The position numbers were made by a program, and so were the translations under genes. A DNA stretch of 64,000 bases from Marinovum sp048263515 (GTDB lineage Bacteria > Pseudomonadota > Alphaproteobacteria > Rhodobacterales > Rhodobacteraceae): the NCBI RefSeq assembly GCF_048263515.1, contig NZ_JBLXEC010000001.1:124001-188000 (forward strand). Direction: 5' to 3'. Positions 59,483 through 64,000 of this stretch are shown here, piece by piece. Numbering within the stretch: the stretch's first letter is position 1; every line of letters begins with the position of its first letter. The notes under the pieces were generated by a model. It saw only the letters and a list, made by a program, of their open reading frames with translations. It was not told where the DNA came from and did not search any database.

Positions 59483-61993
59483 TCAGCTGGGCAGGTATTC
59501 GGCGCTCCAGCTTTCGCTGAGCTGACCGGAGGCGAGCATCCTGTCGATCGCTGCCTCGGAATAGCCGAGGTCGCTCAGGATCGCCCGGGTCGAGGTGCCG
59601 AACTTTTCGGTGGGCGGCAGGGCAAAGACCTTGCCGCGGGTCGGGCGCACCGCATAGGGGTCGAGCTGGATGACCTCGTGTCCGCTGGGGTGATCGGCGT
59701 AGCGTGAGAAGGAGTAGCTGCCGCGGTCGGTGCCCGGGGTGCCGTCGGGCTCGCGCAGGTTCTCCGAGCGCAGGGCGTCGATGTTGTTGCAGATGGCGCA
59801 GCCGATGTCGGCGGCCCGCAGGCGGGCGATCCACTCGGTGGCGGGATGGCGCTGGAAGGCGCCCGCGAGATAGGCGGCGCGCTCGTCCTCGGGCAGGTCG
59901 GGCAGTTCGGAGAGCTCTTCGACATCGCGGAACCGCGGCAGATCCGACGGGTAGGCGCTGAGCAGGATGTAGACGCCGGAGGCGGTGCTGTAGAAACGGC
60001 TGAGGGAATCCCAGCCGTTGACCTCGGGGCCCGAGGGTTCGTCGAACAGGCCGCGGCCGCGGAAGTCATAGGCAAAGGGCACCTGCAGCAGCCCGCTGTT
60101 GGCCGAGAGCGAGGTGCGGCCGCGGCCGATCCGACCAAAGCGCCGCTTCTGATAGAGCGCCGAGGCCACCGCCAGCGCGCCGCCAAAGCCGCACATCACG
60201 TCGATGGTGCCGACATGGGCGTGTTCCTCGGGGCGGTCCATGGCGCCGCCGAAGCGCAGCATGATGCCGGTGGTGGCCTGCACCAGATCGTCGTAGCCGA
60301 TGTAGTCGGTGCGGGTGCCGCGCCGCACGCCGCTGAAGCAGTCGAGCTTGCAGAAGATCGCCTCTGGGTTGAGCTTGCGCAGGTTCTCGGCGTCCAGCCC
60401 CATCCGCCTGATCTGGCTGTCGGGGGCGTTCCAGAAGATCACGTCGACGGATTTCACAAGGTCCTCGAAGACCTTGCGGCCATGTTCGGATTTCACATCC
60501 GCGAGGATCGAGCGTTTGCCGCGACCCTGCGAGAGGCCGTAGATCACCGTGTTCCAGCTGTCGTAGAGCGGCTGGGCCGGGTCGATCTTGATCACCTCGG
60601 CGCCGAAGCGGGCGAGGTAGCTGGCCGAATGCGGCCCGGCGATGACGTTGCACATGTCGAGAACGCGCACGCCCGACAGCCAGCCTTCCTGGTCAAGGCC
60701 GTCCCGGGCGTCGGGGATCTCGGTCCGCAGCTTGCGCAGCGTTGCGAGCGCCTCGTCGAAACCGACCCAGCGGCGCGGCGCGGGGCTCAGCGCCTCTTCG
60801 CCGCTCTCCTCCATCCAGACCACCGGGCCGGGCTGGATCATCTCGCCGTATTCCGGGTCGACGACATCGATCATCAGCCCCGAGGTCTCGGCGTATTCGT
60901 CGTTGATCCATTCCTGCAGCCAGCGCTGCGGCGCGCCGGGGATGCCGGCGCGGCCGAACATGCGCTTCCACTCGTGCGAGGTGCGGGTCATGAAGACCTC
61001 CTTCATCCGCGCGGCGAGCTTGTCGGCCCAGAGCTTGGGCATCGGGTAGACGCCGAGCGAAGTGTCCGACACCCATTCCCTCTGCGGCTTGTAGGTGTCG
61101 TCCTCTTCCTGCAGCCCCTCGGCGATCATCTCGTCATAGAGGCCCAGCACCTCGAGACAGCGGCGGGCGTGGTGCTTGTGGCTGGGGCAGACCACGTAGA
61201 ACATCCGCCCGTCCTTGCACATGTAGCTGCGGAAGAAGGGGTCGAGCAGTTCCTGCAGGTCCTCGTAGGGCAGGTTCATCGGCAGGCCTTCGACCCGGCG
61301 CCGTTCGATCTCGATCTCGCGCTGGGTCAGGTAGCGTTCGGGCATGTCCGACACCTTGATGGAGTTGTAGCACAGCCCCTCCATCACCGCCGCCGCCAGC
61401 GGCACCTCGATCTGGTCGCCAAGGCCGGTCACCTGCCGCGACTGCAGCGCCAGCACCGTGGCCGAGGCGGCGATCTGCGAGGCATAGGCCGAGGACAGCG
61501 GCAGCGGCGAGAACGACGGGTTCAGCCCCATCAGCACGCGGTTCAGCCCCATGTCGGTGAAGACGCCGGAACTGGCGGCGATGACGCTTTCGAAGGCGCG
61601 CTGTTCGCGGCGCTCGAGGTCGTTGGAGGCAAAGCCGGGCAGGGAGATGGTGATGAGCTCGGGGCGCTCCGCGCGCATCGCGGCAAAGTCGATCCCCAGC
61701 GCGGCGAGCTTGCCGGGGCGGAAGTTCTCGACGATGATGTCGGCCTCGGCGCAGAGCGCGCGGGCCTGGGCGAGGCCCGTTTCGGACTTGAGGTCGAGGG
61801 TCACGATCAGCTTGTTGCGCATCAGGGTCGCATTGGCCGGGCTGTCCCACATCGGGCCGCCGGGCGGGTCGATGTGGACCACCGTGGCGCCCAGATCGCC
61901 CAGCAGCATCGCCACGGCGGGGCCGGCGATATATTGACCGAAATCGACCACTTTGACCCCGGTGAGGGGCAGGTTGGAGAACGAATTGCGCAT
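59483..61993 (-). CDS. dddD: tandem CaiB/BaiF CoA-transferase, probable DMSP CoA-transferase/lyase DddD
   Basis: An 836-residue protein made of two class III CoA-transferase domains (residues about 8-400 and 438-830). The first starts LTGVKVVDFGQYIAGPAVAML, the second LSGVRVLDMCNVIAGPHSASYL. Only the second has the expected catalytic Asp (D598 in HVGTIDVMCGFGGALAVA); the first has LPLSSAYASQ at that place. This length, tandem layout and single active Asp match DddD, which makes 3-hydroxypropionyl-CoA and dimethyl sulfide from DMSP. BCCT and GMC neighbours agree. Other tandem CaiB transferases (e.g. for carnitine) are the main alternative. AGGAGG precedes the ATG. Confidence 0.8.
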   Translation of the reverse strand: MRNSFSNLPLTGVKVVDFGQYIAGPAVAMLLGDLGATVVHIDPPGGPMWDSPANATLMRNKLIVTLDLKSETGLAQARALCAEADIIVENFRPGKLAALGIDFAAMRAERPELITISLPGFASNDLERREQRAFESVIAASSGVFTDMGLNRVLMGLNPSFSPLPLSSAYASQIAASATVLALQSRQVTGLGDQIEVPLAAAVMEGLCYNSIKVSDMPERYLTQREIEIERRRVEGLPMNLPYEDLQELLDPFFRSYMCKDGRMFYVVCPSHKHHARRCLEVLGLYDEMIAEGLQEEDDTYKPQREWVSDTSLGVYPMPKLWADKLAARMKEVFMTRTSHEWKRMFGRAGIPGAPQRWLQEWINDEYAETSGLMIDVVDPEYGEMIQPGPVVWMEESGEEALSPAPRRWVGFDEALATLRKLRTEIPDARDGLDQEGWLSGVRVLDMCNVIAGPHSASYLARFGAEVIKIDPAQPLYDSWNTVIYGLSQGRGKRSILADVKSEHGRKVFEDLVKSVDVIFWNAPDSQIRRMGLDAENLRKLNPEAIFCKLDCFSGVRRGTRTDYIGYDDLVQATTGIMLRFGGAMDRPEEHAHVGTIDVMCGFGGALAVASALYQKRRFGRIGRGRTSLSANSGLLQVPFAYDFRGRGLFDEPSGPEVNGWDSLSRFYSTASGVYILLSAYPSDLPRFRDVEELSELPDLPEDERAAYLAGAFQRHPATEWIARLRAADIGCAICNNIDALRSENLREPDGTPGTDRGSYSFSRYADHPSGHEVIQLDPYAVRPTRGKVFALPPTEKFGTSTRAILSDLGYSEAAIDRMLASGQLSESWSAEYLPS

Positions 61994-62019
61994 GGTTCCT
62001 CCTGGTTCGGACGCGCGTG

Positions 62020-63684
62020 TCATTGACCGGCCAGGATCCAGCGCGCGGCTTTCTCGGCGATCATCAAGGTCGGGGAATTGGTGTTGCCGCTGGTGATCTC
62101 GGGCATGATGCTGGCATCGACCACCCGCAGTCCGGTCACGCCCTTGAGCCGCAGATGCGGGTCGAGCACGGCGCTGTCATCGTCGTCATGCCCCATCTTC
62201 ACGGTGCCCACGGGATGGAAGATCGTGTTGGCGATGTCGCCGGCCAGCTTGGCGAGGTCTGCGTCGCTCTGGTACTGCGGGCCGGGCTTGAATTCCTCGG
62301 GCTTGTAGGCCGCCATCGCCGGGCGGGACATGATCTCGCGCACCTGGCGCAGGCTGTCGGCGGCGACCTTGCGGTCGTCCTCGGTGGCGAGGTAGTTGGG
62401 CGAGATCATCGGCGCATCGCGGAAACTGGCCGAGCGGATGCGCACATGGCCGCGGCTGGTGGGGTTCAGGTTGCAGACGCTGACCGTCATCGCCGGGAAG
62501 GCATGCAGCGGCTCGCCGAAGGCCTCGAGGCTGAGCGGCTGCACGTGATATTCGAGGTTGGCATGCGGCCGTCCCGGATCGGAGCGGGTGAAGGCGCCAA
62601 GCTGGCTGGGCGCCATGCTCATCGGGCCGGTGCGCCTGAGCGCATATTCGGCGCCGATCATCGCCTTGCCGAAGAGCGTGCCGGCAAGCGCGTTGAGCGT
62701 GCGGGTGCCGGTGACCTTGTAGACCGCGCGGATCTGCAGGTGGTCCTGCAGGTTCTCGCCCACCGGCGCATCGCGCAGCACTTCGATGCCGTGGTCGCGC
62801 AACAGGGCCGCCGGACCGATGCCGGAGAGCTGCAGGATCTGCGGCGAGTTGATCGCCCCGGCCGAGAGCACCGTCTCGCGCCGGGCCGTGACGCGGCGGC
62901 TGCGGCCCTTGTGGTCCACTTGGGCACCGGAGCAGCGCAGCGCGCCGTCGGCGCCGGTCTCGAAGGTCAGCTTCTCGACCTGCGCCTCGGTCCAGATCGT
63001 CAGGTTGGGCCGCGATTTCGCCGGTTTCAGGAACGCCTTGGAGGTGTTCCAGCGCCAGCCCGAGCGCTGGTTGACGTCGAAATAGCCGACGCCGGCATTG
63101 TCGCCGCCGTTGAAATCCTCGGTCTTGCGGATCCCGGCCTCGACCGCGGCATCGGCAAAGCTGTCGAGCACGTCCCAGCGCAGCCGCTGCTTTTCCACCC
63201 GCCATTCGCCGCCATGGCCGTGCATGTCGGAAAAGCGTTCGTTGTCGCCGGTCTGCGGATCGGCGCCGCCGTCGAGCTTGTAGTGATCCTCATGCGCCTT
63301 GAAATCGCGCAGCGCGCCGTCCCACGACCAGTCGTCCTCGCCGGTGAGCGCGGCCCAGTTGTCGTAGTCGCGCGCCTGTCCGCGCATGTAGATCATGCCG
63401 TTGATCGAGGAACAGCCGCCCAGCGTCTTGCCGCGCGGATAGCGCAGGGTGCGGCCGTTCAGGCCCCGGTCGGCCTCGGTGTTGTACATCCAGTCGGTGC
63501 GCGGATTGCCGATGCAGTAGAGATAGCCCACCGGCACGTGAATCCACGGGTAGGTGTCGGGCTTGCCTGCCTCGAGCAGCAGGACGCGGTGGCCCGGATC
63601 GGCGCTCAGCCGGTTGGCCAGAAGGCAGCCGGCGGAGCCGCCGCCAATGACGATGAAGTCGAACTCTGTCGCGGTCTCGGCCAT
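62020..63684 (-). CDS. dddA: GMC-family FAD oxidoreductase, choline dehydrogenase-like, probable DddA
   Basis: A 554-residue GMC flavoprotein: FAD-binding FIVIGGGSAGCLLANRL (residues 10-26), the GMC signature 1 YPRGKTLGGCSSINGMIYMRG (about 82-102), signature 2 GAINSPQILQLSGIG (about 265-279), and the C-terminal HPVGTVKMG and NTNSPTLMIAEKAA with the catalytic His/Asn. Members oxidise alcohols such as choline. In a DddD cluster a choline-dehydrogenase-like DddA oxidises 3-hydroxypropionate, so that is the preferred role (inference from context). No betaine aldehyde dehydrogenase is next to it. GAGGAG precedes the ATG; 26 bp separate it from dddD. Confidence 0.8.
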   Translation of the reverse strand: MAETATEFDFIVIGGGSAGCLLANRLSADPGHRVLLLEAGKPDTYPWIHVPVGYLYCIGNPRTDWMYNTEADRGLNGRTLRYPRGKTLGGCSSINGMIYMRGQARDYDNWAALTGEDDWSWDGALRDFKAHEDHYKLDGGADPQTGDNERFSDMHGHGGEWRVEKQRLRWDVLDSFADAAVEAGIRKTEDFNGGDNAGVGYFDVNQRSGWRWNTSKAFLKPAKSRPNLTIWTEAQVEKLTFETGADGALRCSGAQVDHKGRSRRVTARRETVLSAGAINSPQILQLSGIGPAALLRDHGIEVLRDAPVGENLQDHLQIRAVYKVTGTRTLNALAGTLFGKAMIGAEYALRRTGPMSMAPSQLGAFTRSDPGRPHANLEYHVQPLSLEAFGEPLHAFPAMTVSVCNLNPTSRGHVRIRSASFRDAPMISPNYLATEDDRKVAADSLRQVREIMSRPAMAAYKPEEFKPGPQYQSDADLAKLAGDIANTIFHPVGTVKMGHDDDDSAVLDPHLRLKGVTGLRVVDASIMPEITSGNTNSPTLMIAEKAARWILAGQ

Positions 63685-63802
63685 GACGTCTCCTCGCGCT
63701 TTCGGGCGGCCGGAGACCGCCGCGCCGCGCCCCGGCGATGCCGGCGCTGGCGTGACGAAGGCTCCTCCCTGCCCATCGATGCCGTCCGGTTTAGGGCCGC
63801 CG

Positions 63803-63851
63803 GACGGATAATCCCAATGACTTATCTCTCTGACTGATATTAGAATCCGTC
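63803..63851. promoter_or_regulatory. candidate LysR-controlled divergent promoter region
   Basis: Two symmetric elements: a widely spaced repeat GACGGAT (63803-63809) and ATCCGTC (63845-63851), and inside it ATAA-N10-TTAT (63808-63825). They lie between the GMC gene and the divergent LysR start and could be regulator sites. Confidence 0.35.
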
Positions 63852-63853
63852 AT

Positions 63854-64000
63854 ATGGAGAGACTCGCCAATACCAACTGCATCCTGGCCTTCGTGACCGT
63901 CGCCCGCGAGGGCAGCGTGTCGCGCGCCGCCGAGGTGCTGAACCTGACGCAGCCGGCGATCAGCCATCAGATCCGGCGGCTGAGCCAGGACACCGGCGTG
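63854..64000 (+). CDS. LysR family transcriptional regulator, 3'-truncated by the window edge
   Basis: The first 49 codons of an LTTR: ILAFVTVAREGSVSRAAEVL and then NLTQPAISHQIRRLSQDTG, the typical winged-HTH recognition segment. The gene is cut by the window end. It is divergent from the dddA-dddD-dddT operon, as LysR-type dddR genes often are in DMSP clusters, so it likely activates that operon. The start ATG at 63854 directly follows the palindrome arm; no strong ribosome site is seen. Confidence 0.88.
   Translation, partial: MERLANTNCILAFVTVAREGSVSRAAEVLNLTQPAISHQIRRLSQDTGV

Noticed and set aside
59846..62026. A long plus-strand open frame opposite the DddD-like gene
   Set aside because: It lacks any domain, and the opposite strand encodes a full CaiB tandem protein with a ribosome site.
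57694..63684. A choline-to-betaine (bet) operon
   Set aside because: The BCCT and choline-dehydrogenase-like genes could suggest it, but betaine aldehyde dehydrogenase (betB) and a betI regulator are missing, and the middle gene is a tandem CoA-transferase.

Overview
The window is GC-rich DNA, with G or C at most third codon positions, from an alphaproteobacterium that is very probably a member of the Rhodobacteraceae (Roseobacter group). The strongest evidence is the replication block at 53.4-57.1 kb. A DnaA-like initiator lies divergent to a parA-parB pair, and four copies of a near-palindrome (TTTAYCC-AY-GGGTAAR) are scattered through the block. This replication type is known mainly from Rhodobacterales plasmids and chromids, so the window is probably part of an extrachromosomal replicon. 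No rRNA, tRNA, CRISPR array, transposase or phage gene was seen. Almost every other gene belongs to a catabolic or uptake module with its own local regulator.

Layout. 0-5.4 kb: end of a sulfatase gene, two short-chain dehydrogenases, a LysR regulator and a quinone-oxidoreductase-like enzyme. 5.5-13.5 kb: a LacI regulator divergent from a TRAP transporter (binding protein plus fused QM permease) and the four-gene tetronate pathway ltnD-otnK-otnC-otnI, which turns four-carbon sugar acids into dihydroxyacetone phosphate. 13.5-20.9 kb: a GntR regulator, a Gfo/Idh/MocA oxidoreductase and an isopropylmalate/tartrate-type dehydrogenase, divergent from a tripartite tricarboxylate transporter (tctC-B-A), a small monooxygenase-like protein and a metallo-beta-lactamase-fold hydrolase. 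The pathway is not recognised. 20.9-28.5 kb: a sulfatase and an aldose-epimerase-like protein, divergent from an IclR regulator and a complete sugar ABC transporter. 28.5-41.0 kb: a second sugar ABC transporter and a sugar-acid pathway (lactonase-like amidohydrolase, SDR, Gfo/Idh/MocA, two enolase-superfamily dehydratases, rhamnose mutarotase-like protein, DapA-like enzyme, fumarylacetoacetase-like hydrolase) under a LacI regulator. It looks like a non-phosphorylating L-rhamnose/L-fucose-type route. 41.1-42.5 kb: a WYL-type regulator and a glutathione S-transferase sharing a perfect palindrome.

42.6-53.3 kb: a long minus-strand operon with a 2-hydroxyacid dehydrogenase, a TIM-barrel isomerase, an oligopeptide/oligosaccharide-type ABC transporter with fused ATPases and a DUF2264 protein. 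It lies downstream of a LacI gene, and both promoter regions carry arrays of TTGCA half-sites. 53.4-57.1 kb: replication and partition. 57.7-64 kb: a BCCT transporter, an 836-residue tandem CaiB-type CoA-transferase with the architecture of the DMSP lyase DddD, a choline-dehydrogenase-like flavoprotein and the start of a divergent LysR gene. This reads as a DMSP import and cleavage cluster (dddT-dddD-dddA plus regulator).

Taken together, the replicon looks like a catabolic plasmid or chromid for marine algal products: sulfated sugars, deoxysugar acids, tetronates and DMSP. Substrates are inferred from gene content. The main structural novelties are the partition-site repeats inside parA and parB, the TTGCA operator arrays, the pathway-unknown tct module, and an enolase-superfamily protein with a changed metal ligand.
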